In this document: positions 35,133 through 44,265 of the stretch, piece by piece
Numbering within the stretch: the first letter of the stretch is position 1
Layout of the letters: the number at the start of each line of letters is the position of its first letter
NCBI GenBank assembly: GCA_964410485.1
Contig: CAYPHJ010000011.1
Coordinates: 1-64,000 of the forward strand
Origin: CAYPHJ01 sp964410485
GTDB taxonomy: Bacteria > Desulfobacterota > Binatia > UBA9968
Direction: 5' to 3'
DNA: 64,000 nt
Translations under genes and position numbers: made by a program
Notes under the pieces: generated by a model
The model's input: only the letters and a program-made list of their open reading frames with translations
What the model was told of the DNA's origin: nothing
The model's database searches: none

Positions 35133-35258
35133 AAATCCGAAATCCGAAGCTCAAAGTACGAGACAAACTCAGAGAGCAAATTTCAAAAAGGAAATTCGAA
35201 ACGAGCGTATTGGAAATTGGCTTCATTTGAACATTTCGATTTGTTTCGGATTTCGAGT
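35133..35258 (-). repeat. Heptad tracts between sucA and sucB
   Basis: On the + strand 35133-35160 reads aaatccg, aaatccg, aagctca, aagtacg, and 35224-35258 reads catttga, acatttc, gatttgt, ttcggat, ttcgagt, complementary to the first. Between them are further weak 7-mers. The tract fills the 158-bp intra-operon spacer. Confidence 0.7.
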
Positions 35259-35269
35259 TTCTCCCGGTT

Positions 35270-38068
35270 CTAATCCTCCGTTAGGGCTCGTGTGACGATC
35301 TCCTCTTGCTCCTCTTTGTGTGTTCGTGCCGAGCCTGCGGCTGGACTCGCCGAGCGGGGCCGGCACACCACGGCAAATCGCCGCTCGCCAAACATCTGCC
35401 CTTGAAATTTTAAACTGAGATAGCACCAGGCCCCCATATTTTCAGGTTCCTCCTGTGCCCATATCACCGGCGTCGCCTCAGGGTACGACGCGATAATCGC
35501 GCGTAACTGTCGTTCCGGCAACGGATAAAGCTGCTCCATTCTTATCACAGCGATTCGGTCCCGCTTCAACTCCTGTCTTTTTCTGGTGAGATCATAGTAG
35601 ATCTTCCCGCTGCACAGAATCACGCGCTCGATCTGATTCGAGGCCGGTTGTGCATCCGGGAGCATCGGCTCAAAGCTCCCGGATGCACACTCCTCGAGCC
35701 TCGAGACGACCTGCGGATGCCGTAACAAACTCTTTGGGGTCAATACGACCAGAGGCTTGCGCCATCTGCGCAGGGCCTGGCGTCTCAGGCAATGAAAATA
35801 TTGGGCGGGAGTCGTGGGATAGACCACCTGAATATTGTCATTGGCGCCAAGTTGCAGGAAACGCTCCAGGCGCGCGCTGGAATGTTCTGGGCCCATCCCT
35901 TCGAAGCCGTGCGGTAACAGCAATACGAGCCCGCTCAAACGGTGCCATTTTTCTTCCGCACTGGTTATAAACTGGTCGATAATGACTTGGGCAGCATTGG
36001 AAAAATCACCAAACTGCGCTTCCCACAAGACCAATCCGTCCGGGCAATCCAGGCTATATCCGTACTCGTATCCTAAGGCTCCAGCTTCGGATAGCGGGCT
36101 GTTGTGAATCTCTACAGGCGCCTGTTTGACTGAAAGATGATTTAATGGAACATAGCGACGTCCGGTCTCGTAGTCCGCCAGCACTGCGTGGCGTTGGCTG
36201 AAAGTTCCGCGCGCTGTGTCTTGGCCGGTCAAACGCACGTGAATATTCTCGGTTGCCAGCGTGGCAAAGGCGAGTGATTCGGCGGCGGACCAGTCCACAG
36301 GCCGCGCGCCTCGTGCCATCTGACGTCTCATTTCCATCGCACGAGTGATTTTGGGATGGGGGTGAAAATCGGCTGGGAGCTTTGTTTGGGCTTCGAGAAG
36401 CTCGGCGAGCTGTTCGCGTTCGACTGCAGTCGTCACTTCCTCGGTGTACGGCTCCGGCCCTCCACTATACCCCTGCCAGATACCGCGAAATGGCTTGTTG
36501 CTGTAGTTAAAGTCTTCACCGCCAGTCCGTGACAGTTCCCGATCGAGCATTTGCCGGTACTCAGCCGCAATCTGTTGAGCCTGTTCCGCTGTTATGCGGT
36601 TCTGGCGCACCAGATCGTGACAATACAGTTCTCGTACCGTTTTATGATTCTTGATCGCCCGATAGAGCACCGGCTGAGTAAAGGAGGGTTCATCTCCTTC
36701 GTTATGGCCCCACCGTCTGTAACCATATAGATCGATGACCACGTCGCGGCTGAATCTGCGGCGGAAATCCATGGCCAGGCGAGCGACGTGTACCACCGCC
36801 TCCACATCATCTCCGTTCACGTGAAAAATCGGTATTTGCAGCATCTTCACGACGTCCGTTGCGTATGTAGTCGAGCGGTATTCCTGCGGCGCCGTAGTAA
36901 AGCCGATTTGATTGTTCACGATGACGTGCAGCGTGCCCCCGGTTTTATAGCCCTCGAGCTGACCGAAGTTCAGCGTCTCCTGAACAATTCCCTGGCCTGC
37001 GAACCCCGCGTCTCCGTGAATCAGCAGCGCCATCCCGCGTACCCGCTCGCGGTCAGCGATGCGGTCCTGCTTGGCTCTCATTCGTCCCAACGCGACTGCG
37101 TTCACAAACTCGAGGTGACTCGGGTTGAAGCACAACGACAAATGAATCTTCTGCCCGGAAGCGGTTTGAAAGTCATGGCTGTGCCCCAGGTGATATTTGA
37201 CGTCTCCACCGCCACGGCGACTTGCCTCGGGTGGATCCTCGAACTCGCGAAAGATCTCGCGCGGACTTTTGCCAAGCAGATTGGCAAGCACGTTCAGGCG
37301 ACCACGGTGGGCCATCGCCAGCACGATCTCCTGAAGCTCGTGATCCACGGCCTTTTCAATGGCCGTCTCCAACAGTGGAATCAAGCTTTCAGAACCCTCG
37401 ATTGAAAAGCTCTTGGCCCCAACGAACTTTCGCCGGATAAACTCCTCGAACTGCACTGCTTGAGTCAGTCTGGTCAAAATACGCCGCTGTTCTTCCCGGC
37501 TCAGGTGAGTACGATTTTCACCGGCCTCCATTCTTTTTTGTAACCACTCTCTGACGGACGGATCATGGATGTGCATGAACTCGACGCCCACTGACCGGCA
37601 ATAGGTGTAGCGCAAGCGCAGCAAAATATCCTTGAGAGGCCGCGGCCCGTCAAAATGTACGCTTTGCGCGGGAAAAACGAGGTCAAGGTCTTGCGCGGTA
37701 AAACCGTAGGTTGCCGGGTCGAGTTCAATCGGTTTTTGACGTTCGAGGCCAAGCGGGTCCAGATGAGCAGCGCGATGGCCCAGCAAGCGATAAGCCTGGA
37801 TCATCTGCCGCAGCCGATCCTGGACGGTCGAGACGAAATCGGCGCGACCATCGTGTCTAACTTCGGCCGCTGGCTTGTGCGCCGCAGATCCCCGCTGGAA
37901 CTCACCATCCCCTGCTCTCGGCCGGGTGTTCCCGTCGCCCTCGCCATTTTCGGCCAGCCCGGCAAAATAGGCTTGCCAATCGCCGGGAACCGAGCTTGCC
38001 TCATTTAAATATTTCTCATAAAGCTCTTCGACGTAAGATAAGTTTGCAATATGGGTGGGTACATTCAT
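35270..38068 (-). CDS. sucA: 2-oxoglutarate dehydrogenase E1 component
   Basis: A 932-aa thiamine-diphosphate decarboxylating subunit of the TCA cycle. The N-terminal arm reads NLSYVEELYEKYL (residues 9-21). Conserved: EEFIRRKFVGAKSFSIEGSESLIPLLE (about 205-230), MAHRGRLNVLANLLGKSP, the ThDP-binding GDAGFAGQGIVQETLN and INNQIGFTT-type VNNQIGFTT, and RWGHNEGDEPSFTQP. The C-terminal third has LPHGFEGMGPEHSSARLERFLQL. ATG 38068. Followed by sucB. Confidence 0.95.
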   Translation of the reverse strand: MNVPTHIANLSYVEELYEKYLNEASSVPGDWQAYFAGLAENGEGDGNTRPRAGDGEFQRGSAAHKPAAEVRHDGRADFVSTVQDRLRQMIQAYRLLGHRAAHLDPLGLERQKPIELDPATYGFTAQDLDLVFPAQSVHFDGPRPLKDILLRLRYTYCRSVGVEFMHIHDPSVREWLQKRMEAGENRTHLSREEQRRILTRLTQAVQFEEFIRRKFVGAKSFSIEGSESLIPLLETAIEKAVDHELQEIVLAMAHRGRLNVLANLLGKSPREIFREFEDPPEASRRGGGDVKYHLGHSHDFQTASGQKIHLSLCFNPSHLEFVNAVALGRMRAKQDRIADRERVRGMALLIHGDAGFAGQGIVQETLNFGQLEGYKTGGTLHVIVNNQIGFTTAPQEYRSTTYATDVVKMLQIPIFHVNGDDVEAVVHVARLAMDFRRRFSRDVVIDLYGYRRWGHNEGDEPSFTQPVLYRAIKNHKTVRELYCHDLVRQNRITAEQAQQIAAEYRQMLDRELSRTGGEDFNYSNKPFRGIWQGYSGGPEPYTEEVTTAVEREQLAELLEAQTKLPADFHPHPKITRAMEMRRQMARGARPVDWSAAESLAFATLATENIHVRLTGQDTARGTFSQRHAVLADYETGRRYVPLNHLSVKQAPVEIHNSPLSEAGALGYEYGYSLDCPDGLVLWEAQFGDFSNAAQVIIDQFITSAEEKWHRLSGLVLLLPHGFEGMGPEHSSARLERFLQLGANDNIQVVYPTTPAQYFHCLRRQALRRWRKPLVVLTPKSLLRHPQVVSRLEECASGSFEPMLPDAQPASNQIERVILCSGKIYYDLTRKRQELKRDRIAVIRMEQLYPLPERQLRAIIASYPEATPVIWAQEEPENMGAWCYLSLKFQGQMFGERRFAVVCRPRSASPAAGSARTHKEEQEEIVTRALTED

Positions 38069-38143
38069 CTCGGCGTTCCGCCTGTTTCCGTTTTCGATCG
38101 GCCTCTAAGAGATTGTAAAACTCCTTTCGCGAAAAGCCACCGC

Positions 38144-38353
38144 TCGTCCTGTTTTTACGGTAAGAATAGTTGTTGCCAATGTGCGAATCGGTGCGACANN
38201 NNNNNNNNNNNNNNNNNNNNNNNNNNNNNNNNNNNNNNNNNNNNNNNNNNNNNNNNNNNNNNNNNNNNNNNNNNNNNNNNNNNNNNNNNNNNNNNNNNTC
38301 GTCCTGTTTTTACGGTAAGAATAGTTGTTGCCAATGTGCGAATCGGTGCGACA
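38144..38353. other. Scaffold gap (100 N) with identical 55-bp flanks
   Basis: N runs from 38199 to 38298. The 55 bases before it (38144-38198) equal the 55 after (38299-38353). Exactly 100 N and exactly 55 identical bases is what a scaffolder leaves when two contigs overlap by an assembly k-mer of 55. The duplication is probably an artefact and the real spacer shorter by 155 bp. Confidence 0.85.
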
Positions 38354-38502
38354 CGCGTTGCTGGCCGATTTTTTCTACACTTTTTGTTCGACTGTTGCAA
38401 AAGTAAGAAAGCAGCCGCGTATTGTTCAACATCCGAGACACGACCGTCCCACCGAGGTTAGTGTTTGGCAAAAACCCTACGACAATAGGTTGTAGCTTAG
38501 CT

Positions 38503-38517
38503 TGGCACGAACCTTGC
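38503..38517 (+). promoter_or_regulatory. Sigma-54 -24/-12 promoter for the gene at 38601
   Basis: TGGCACG-AACC-TTGC matches the sigma-54 consensus at every position, with GG and GC 12 bases apart. Transcription would start near 38529, giving a 72-nt leader to ATG 38601. Confidence 0.75.
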
Positions 38518-38600
38518 CGTAGACCGATTAGGGCTAATCTAGCGAAGGTATCGGGAGAAACGTTTGACTGAGGAAAAAAAATCTTACAACCGGAGGCCCT

Positions 38601-38819
38601 ATGAGACTGGGTACAAGGGTAAGGCTTAGGAAATCCGTTCGGTCGCAGAAAACAGGCATGTTGTTGCCCAAAGAAGGAACCCTGGTGTGCGTGACGGAAA
38701 ACCTGGGCAGAAGGCTATTACTGGTGAGTTTTGAGAGCGGCAGCTCAGAATACCTGTTCGACGAGGAAGTTGAATACCTGACAGCGCACTCTTTCATGAA
38801 AGAGAACTGGGATTCCTGA
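38601..38819 (+). CDS. Small protein of unknown function (72 aa)
   Basis: A 72-aa basic/acidic protein, MRLGTRVRLRKSVRSQKTGM at the start and beta-strand-rich EGTLVCVTENLGRRLLLVSFESG, ending acidic. The pattern looks like a small SH3-like or KOW-like barrel, but no family is recognised. ACCGGAGGCCCT is an excellent ribosome-binding site. A perfect sigma-54 promoter lies 84 bp upstream, so expression should need RpoN and an activator. Confidence 0.7.
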   Translation: MRLGTRVRLRKSVRSQKTGMLLPKEGTLVCVTENLGRRLLLVSFESGSSEYLFDEEVEYLTAHSFMKENWDS

Positions 38820-38903
38820 CATGCACCGTCAATCCATCGCTTTGGAAAATGTTCAAGCCGGTGCGCGAAGCTTCAAGCCCGCCGCGTAAGTTCGAATAGA
38901 TAC

Positions 38904-38935
38904 GTTCATGGTTCAACGTCCGTTCAACCATGAAC
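38904..38935. terminator. Inverted repeat after the 72-aa gene
   Basis: GTTCATGGTT and AACCATGAAC (10 bp perfect) around a 12-nt loop, within a heptad-like tract (ttcatgg, ttcaacg). No T-run follows. The remainder of 38820-39113 shows no gene. Confidence 0.4.
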
Positions 38936-39113
38936 CCTAGAAGAGCTTAATAGCCCGCTTCCCTCGCAGCGCTTCTTGATGCTGCGTCACGTAACCGCTA
39001 CAATTTTAGTCTATTTAATCCAGCTTTAATCTGTTAAACAATCATTGTTCGGCGGGTCCGCTCGAATCGCAGACACGTCGTCGCCCGAACTCTTATTGGG
39101 AAGGATGTCTCCC

Positions 39114-40565
39114 ATGACTACGACCAAAAAAATATGGCGCATATGGCTATACGCGATTCTTCTCTCGGCCGCAACTGCCATGATTTATCCCGGTACCCAC
39201 CTCTTCACGGCGCAAGAAAAAACGTCACAGACCGCTGCGCAAGCGATCTCCTCATTGCCCGATTTCGTAACACTGGCGAAAAAAGTTGAGCCGTCGGTCG
39301 TCAACATATCTACGGTGGGCCCAAGAAGGGCAACGCCACCTGCCCCATCTCCCTTCGGTGAACAAGATCCTTTTGAAGAATTTTGGCGCAGGTTCTTTGG
39401 CCAACCTACTCCTCCGGGCCCGCAGCGTGGTCTGGGTTCGGGATTTATCATCGATAGCGATGGACTGATCCTTACCAACAATCACGTGATTGAGAACGCA
39501 GAGAAGATCATCGTCAGGCTGGCTGACAAGTCGGAGCACACGGCAAAAATCATAGGGCGTGATTCCAAAACAGATGTCGCTCTGATTAGGATCGAGATCG
39601 GTCGCAAACTGACGCCGATCTCACTCGGCGACTCCGTCAGTTTACAGGTCGGCGAGTGGGTCGCCGCCTTCGGCAATCCCTTCGGCCTGGATCGGACCGT
39701 TACCGCGGGCATCGTCAGCGCCAAAGGGCGTCATATCGGGGCCGGGCCCTACGACGACTTCATACAGACCGACGCGTCGATCAATCCGGGAAACTCAGGG
39801 GGACCGCTGGTCAATCTTCGTGGAGAAGTCGTGGGAATCAACACTGCCATTTTTACCCGAACGGGAGGTTTTATCGGCATCGGATTCGCTATTCCGATCG
39901 ATCTCGTCAAATCGATTTTGCCCGAACTGAAGGACAAGGGCAGAGTGACGCGCGGCTGGCTGGGCGTAGCGATTCAGCCCATTACGGCGGCAATTGCCGA
40001 GTCTTTGCAGCTGCCAGAACCTCGGGGCGCCCTTGTTTCTACTGTCACCGAAGGTGGTCCGGCTGAGCGCGCTGGAATACAGGTTGGAGACGTGATTGTA
40101 AATTTCGACGGAAAACCGATCAAAGAGCCCGGAGAGCTACCGCTTGTGGTCGCGCAGACCCCGGTCGGTCGCAAAGTTGACGTCGCGGTTGTCAGGGCCG
40201 GGAAGGAAGTGAAGCTCACCGTTACAATCGGCGAACTCAAAGACGATGCTGTTGCCGTCGCTCCCGGTGATCCCCCCGAGAAGGCAGCATTTGGCTTGGC
40301 GGTACAGCCCGTAACTCCCGCAGTCGCCGGCAGTCTGGGGCTCGACCGGCCGCAGGGGGTGATCGTGACGACTGTGGAAGCAGGGAGCGCCGCTGAAGAT
40401 GCCGGTTTACAACGGGGAGACGTCATTCTCGAAATCAATCGAAACCCCGTTACGGACGTTAACGATTTTCGCAAAAAACTTGCTGACGCGAAGGAGAAAA
40501 GCCTGCTTCTTCTGATCCGGCGCGGTCAAAGCAACATGTTTCTGGCGCTCAGCAGAAGCGGATAA
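39114..40565 (+). CDS. HtrA/DegP-type serine protease with two PDZ domains
   Basis: A 483-aa periplasmic protease/chaperone for misfolded envelope proteins. Signal anchor at residues 5-28 (IWRIWLYAILLSAATAMIY). The trypsin-like triad is His124 (TNNHVI), Asp154 (KTDVALI) and Ser228 (NPGNSGGPLVN). PDZ1 about 290-375 and PDZ2 about 390-480. ATG 39114 is nine bases after GGAAGG; an in-frame ATG at 39105 is too close to it. DegP, DegQ and DegS cannot be told apart here, though two PDZ domains exclude DegS. Confidence 0.93.
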   Translation: MTTTKKIWRIWLYAILLSAATAMIYPGTHLFTAQEKTSQTAAQAISSLPDFVTLAKKVEPSVVNISTVGPRRATPPAPSPFGEQDPFEEFWRRFFGQPTPPGPQRGLGSGFIIDSDGLILTNNHVIENAEKIIVRLADKSEHTAKIIGRDSKTDVALIRIEIGRKLTPISLGDSVSLQVGEWVAAFGNPFGLDRTVTAGIVSAKGRHIGAGPYDDFIQTDASINPGNSGGPLVNLRGEVVGINTAIFTRTGGFIGIGFAIPIDLVKSILPELKDKGRVTRGWLGVAIQPITAAIAESLQLPEPRGALVSTVTEGGPAERAGIQVGDVIVNFDGKPIKEPGELPLVVAQTPVGRKVDVAVVRAGKEVKLTVTIGELKDDAVAVAPGDPPEKAAFGLAVQPVTPAVAGSLGLDRPQGVIVTTVEAGSAAEDAGLQRGDVILEINRNPVTDVNDFRKKLADAKEKSLLLLIRRGQSNMFLALSRSG

Positions 40566-40577
40566 CAAATCAGTTCC

Positions 40578-40605
40578 GACTCTCGGGTCCGAGGTCTCGA
40601 GTTCA
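40578..40605 (+). repeat. Heptad tract after the HtrA gene
   Basis: Four 7-mers gactctc, gggtccg, aggtctc, gagttca, then R3. A second T/G-rich periodic stretch (tttaggt words) runs 40767-40800. Confidence 0.6.
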
Positions 40606-40632
40606 CAGCGGAGCACATAACGCCTAGGCACT

Positions 40633-40766
40633 AGCAGGTTGCTGAAAAAAGATTCGGAATGCTTCGACAGGCCAGCATGAACAGAAAATCCCTACTCATT
40701 TCAAGTTCCTCTCCGTTCGCCCTGAGGTTCTCGAAGGGTGAACGGAGAGTTTTTCAGCAGCCTGCT
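40633..40766. repeat. Palindromic element R3, near-identical to R1
   Basis: 134 bp, differing from R1 (35 kb away) only around CAGTCTCAGC/CAGGCCAGC and one base in GAACGG/GAACAG. Ends AGCAGGTTGCTG and CAGCAGCCTGCT. The high identity suggests recent mobility or gene conversion. Confidence 0.85.
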
Positions 40767-40906
40767 AGGTTTAGGTTGCGGTTTAGGTTAACGTTTAAGG
40801 CGAAAGGGAATTAGTCGCGTGTCGGCAGCGTCGGAAGGTTCTGCTTCCCGGTCGGGAAACGGAATGCGATGCTCGGACTCCGAATCCAACTGGAGCGAAG
40901 TGACAC

Positions 40907-42217
40907 TTGCAAGCGTCAACGAGCGAATCTAAAGAGCCTAACGTCGAGGAAGATCTCCGTTCGAAAAATGCTCGACTCGAGCAGCTGCTTGTCGAACGAG
41001 ACAAGCTCATTCGTCTGCTCCAGGAAGTCGCCGCGGTGGCCAATCGAGCCGCAACCATCGACGAGGCTCTGGAGATGACCGTTGAAACGATCTGCACGGC
41101 GACGCCGTTGCCCTGTTCTGATACGGTGCCGCTCATGGGGCATATCTACCGCAAGTTAACCACGGCGATTACACGTCGCGTGTCCTACTGGAAAATTCCC
41201 GAACCGCTTTCACGCTTCCGCGAAGCCAGTGATGCGCTTGAATTCAAGCCGGGGATCGGCTTGATTGGGCGGGTCATGGCTACCCAACAGCTGCATTGGG
41301 TGGCGGATTTGGGGCAAGACGCCACTGATCCCAGAGCGGAAACAGCAAAGGCTTTGAGAATCAAGTCAGCCTTTGCCTTTCCAATTGTAGCCGGACAGGA
41401 AACAGTCGCCGTCATGGAAGTTCTGTCTCAAGAACAATTCGAGCTCGACGCGACGCTGAGCCAGATCATGTCGCATATCGGAGTTGAGCTTGGTCGCATC
41501 CTTGAGCGAAAGCACGGAGAAGAAAGGCTGCGGCAGGGGGAACTTCTGTCCGCAATCGGTCTCACCGCATCAAAGCTGGCACACGACATCAGTAATCCAC
41601 TTAACGGCATGTACACCGCCGTCCAATTCCTCGAGCAACTTTGTAGAATCCGGGAGATCCCCGTTGACGATGTCGTGACGTCGACGCTGCAGGATCTCAA
41701 GAAAGAAGTGGACCGGGCACGCTTGTGGCTTCAGGAGTTCCGCGCGATTTCAAAGCCCATTAAACTTGATTTGGAACTTGCGGATGTCACGGAAATCGGC
41801 CGGGACATTGCCGGCCAAGAGCGGCAGCGCTGGGCGGAGCGCAGGGTCATTCTCGCGCTAGAGTTCGAGCCGGATCTGCCCCAGCTGAACTTGGACCGCG
41901 AAAAGATAAAGCAAGCCCTGCTTAACCTGTGCCAGAACGCCGTGGAAGCAATGTCGGGTGGCGGGAATCTCACCTTGAGGGGCTACAAGCGGGGGAACAG
42001 CGTAGTTCTCGAAGTGGAGGATACGGGCGTAGGAGTACCGCAGGACATGAGAATATTTGACGTCTTCGTTTCAAGCAAACGTGGGGGAACTGGTTTGGGA
42101 CTTCCGATCGCGCAACAAATAGTGTCAGGGCACCAGGGTAGTCTTACCTATGCCAGTCGAGCGGAAAAAGGAAGTACTTTCCGCATCAGCCTTCCGATAG
42201 TGGATGACGGAATGTGA
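40907..42217 (+). CDS. Soluble GAF histidine kinase (NtrB-like)
   Basis: A 436-aa cytoplasmic kinase without membrane segments. A short coiled coil (about 15-40) leads into a GAF domain (about 45-200), then HisKA with the NtrB-like H-box KLAHDISNPLNG (His226), and an HATPase domain with NLCQNAVEAMSGGG (N-box), DTGVGVP and GTGLGLPIAQQ. It should phosphorylate the NtrC-type regulator that converges on it 34 bp away. Start TTG 40907 lies in a plausible place but has no strong ribosome site; an upstream non-ATG start is possible. Confidence 0.88.
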   Translation: MQASTSESKEPNVEEDLRSKNARLEQLLVERDKLIRLLQEVAAVANRAATIDEALEMTVETICTATPLPCSDTVPLMGHIYRKLTTAITRRVSYWKIPEPLSRFREASDALEFKPGIGLIGRVMATQQLHWVADLGQDATDPRAETAKALRIKSAFAFPIVAGQETVAVMEVLSQEQFELDATLSQIMSHIGVELGRILERKHGEERLRQGELLSAIGLTASKLAHDISNPLNGMYTAVQFLEQLCRIREIPVDDVVTSTLQDLKKEVDRARLWLQEFRAISKPIKLDLELADVTEIGRDIAGQERQRWAERRVILALEFEPDLPQLNLDREKIKQALLNLCQNAVEAMSGGGNLTLRGYKRGNSVVLEVEDTGVGVPQDMRIFDVFVSSKRGGTGLGLPIAQQIVSGHQGSLTYASRAEKGSTFRISLPIVDDGM

Positions 42218-42251
42218 TATGCCAGAGCGTTGCTCCAGCTCTCTTTTCGCT

Positions 42252-43700
42252 TTAATCGGTTCCGTTTCTGTCGATACCCAAGCTCTCCAGCTTGCGATAT
42301 AGAGAAGACCGGCTCAACCCCAGAAGCTTTGCCGCCTCACCCCGATTTCCTTTTGTTTCTTTGAGAACGTTCTCGATATGCATCTTCTCGTAAGCCCGCA
42401 GCGCGCCCTTCAATTCATGCGGGCCGGAGTAAAAAATCTGATTTCCATCCGAGGTGTCCACGCTGGGGAGATCGTCGGCCGTTATCCACTCGCTGTTGCC
42501 CAGGATCATTGCGCGCTCCAGGACGTTATCCAGTTCACGAATGTTGCCCTTCCATGGCAGCGACATCAATATTCTGATCGCGGTATTTTCCGCCCCTTTA
42601 TACTGCTTTTTCATGTCGACATTGTGGCGCCGGATGAGGTAGTCGACCAGCGGGGCAATATCCTCGCGCCGTTCGCGAAGCGGCGGAATGTGAATGTTGA
42701 TCACGTTCAAGCGGTAGTAAAGATCTTCACGGAATCGGCCGTGCTGGCATTCCTCCTTTAGATCGCGGTTCGTGGCGGCCATCACGCGCACATCAACCTG
42801 AACCGGTTGTGTGGCGCCCACGGGCAAAATTTCCTTTGTTTCGATGGCGCGGAGAAGCTTTGGTTGCAGAAGCGGCGATAGCTCCGCGATCTCATCTAGA
42901 AAAATCGTGCCGCCTCGAGCTCGCTGGAAAAGGCCTTCCTGAGAGCTGAGAGCACCGGTGAACGCCCCTTTGACATGCCCGAAGAGCTGACTTTCCAGTA
43001 GGGTATCTGGAATCGCGCTACAGTTAACGGGCAGAAACACCTTTTCCCTGCGGGGGCTTCTTGAGTGCATCGTAGCCGCCACCACCTCCTTGCCGACACC
43101 GCTCTCGCCGGTAATGAGCACCGTCGAGTCTGAGATGGCCACTTTTTCGATGAGAGTAAAGATCTCCTTCATGGCCCGACTGTTCCCAACGAGATTCGAC
43201 AGATCGCGGCTGCGGTTCAACTCACGGCGCAGCATCTGGATTTCCCAGGCAAGATTCTTGTATTCCATGAGATGATGGACCTTGCTCGAGAGATCTTCGA
43301 AGATGATAGGCTTTAAGATGTAGTCCTGAGCGCCCAGCCGCAGTGCTTCGACCGCGCTCTCGACGGAAGCATAAGCGGTCGTCACGATAACCAACGTGTT
43401 AGGGGCGATCTCGCGCGTGTGCCTCAGGACGGCGAGCCCATCGGCCCCCGGCATCATAAGATCGGTGAGCACCAAGTCGAAGTCCATACTGCTGATGGCC
43501 TCGATGGCCGCCTCACCATCCGCTGCCTCCTCGACACGGTAGCCCTCCTGCTGCAGAAACCGGCATATGTTTTTTCGTGCGGTTTCTTGATCCTCGGCTA
43601 CCAGAACAGTTCCGCTCAAGCCTTTGCCCTTCGCTCCCGTCAGGTTATCTGCGCGTTCTTTTGTCGTTATATGAGGTAACACAAAAACACCATCATGCAA
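42252..43700 (-). CDS. NtrC-family sigma-54 response regulator
   Basis: A 482-aa enhancer-binding activator. Receiver domain with phospho-acceptor Asp80 (VLTDLMMPG); AAA+ domain with Walker A GESGVGKE (198-205), the sigma-54-contacting GAFTGA (245-250), GGTIFLDEIAEL; C-terminal Fis-type HTH (NRGEAAKLLGLSRSSLYRKLESLG). Start at 43700 is TTG; a GTG six codons in is also possible. Converges tail-to-tail with its probable kinase. The sigma-54 promoters clustered at 38-60 kb are its likely targets (inference). Confidence 0.92.
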   Translation of the reverse strand: MHDGVFVLPHITTKERADNLTGAKGKGLSGTVLVAEDQETARKNICRFLQQEGYRVEEAADGEAAIEAISSMDFDLVLTDLMMPGADGLAVLRHTREIAPNTLVIVTTAYASVESAVEALRLGAQDYILKPIIFEDLSSKVHHLMEYKNLAWEIQMLRRELNRSRDLSNLVGNSRAMKEIFTLIEKVAISDSTVLITGESGVGKEVVAATMHSRSPRREKVFLPVNCSAIPDTLLESQLFGHVKGAFTGALSSQEGLFQRARGGTIFLDEIAELSPLLQPKLLRAIETKEILPVGATQPVQVDVRVMAATNRDLKEECQHGRFREDLYYRLNVINIHIPPLRERREDIAPLVDYLIRRHNVDMKKQYKGAENTAIRILMSLPWKGNIRELDNVLERAMILGNSEWITADDLPSVDTSDGNQIFYSGPHELKGALRAYEKMHIENVLKETKGNRGEAAKLLGLSRSSLYRKLESLGIDRNGTD

Positions 43701-44137
43701 AATTTCAGTATCACTTTAATGTATATGTCTCGTTCTTGGGACGCAACCGCGCGGCTTTGTCTCATGACTTGGACATTCCTGGGTGGGCACAACCGATTGC
43801 GGGACTGCCAGATATAGTGGGAGGTCGCCACACCTTCCAGGATAAAAAAAGGTTTGTTTATCTAGGCTTCTTCGACTGAAAAGCATTTAGCATCACAGAT
43901 CGGTCATTGATCTCAGCCGCGGGATCCGCTCGATACACCATCAGCCGATTTAGGCAAAATCTATACCGTCATAGCTCGGATAAAAACGTTCTTTCATCTT
44001 CGCTCATGCCTTAGCTCGCCCACACCCTCTTCCAGAACTATGTCAGGCCACGTCGGTTTTGGATCTCGTCAACCAGAAAAAAGTCTCGATCTTGGTACGT
44101 CGAGCAGTAGGAACCCCGTTTCAGTTTGCTATCCGAT
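43701..44137. other. Long non-coding region between regulator and sodB
   Basis: No gene is visible. TGTCTCG...GGGACG (about 43727-43743) and TGTCTCATGACTTGGAC (about 43757-43773) are loose dyads that recall half-sites near other sigma-54 promoters in the window, so they may be activator sites. Otherwise AT-rich. Confidence 0.35.
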
Positions 44138-44152
44138 TGGCATATTGGTTGC
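44138..44152 (+). promoter_or_regulatory. Sigma-54 promoter for sodB
   Basis: TGGCATA-TTGG-TTGC with correct 12-base GG-GC spacing. Predicted start near 44164, 100 nt upstream of ATG 44266. Divergent from the NtrC-type gene. Confidence 0.6.
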
Positions 44153-44265
44153 GTTTGTTTTCCGCCAACGATTCCCTTCTTTTTGGTTTACTCGGGCATC
44201 AGAGCTGTTTCCAGCAGAGTTGGCCGTATCTAGGACTCAGGGGTATTTTCACAAGGAGGTGCAAA

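Noticed and set aside
40869..41078. Alternative + frame from ATG 40869
   Set aside because: Out of frame with the kinase domains and basic, Ser/Arg-rich; a shadow.
43784..43800. GGGCACAACCGATTGC resembling a sigma-54 promoter
   Set aside because: GG-GC spacing is 13, not 12, which is normally inactive, and it is 470 bp from the next start.
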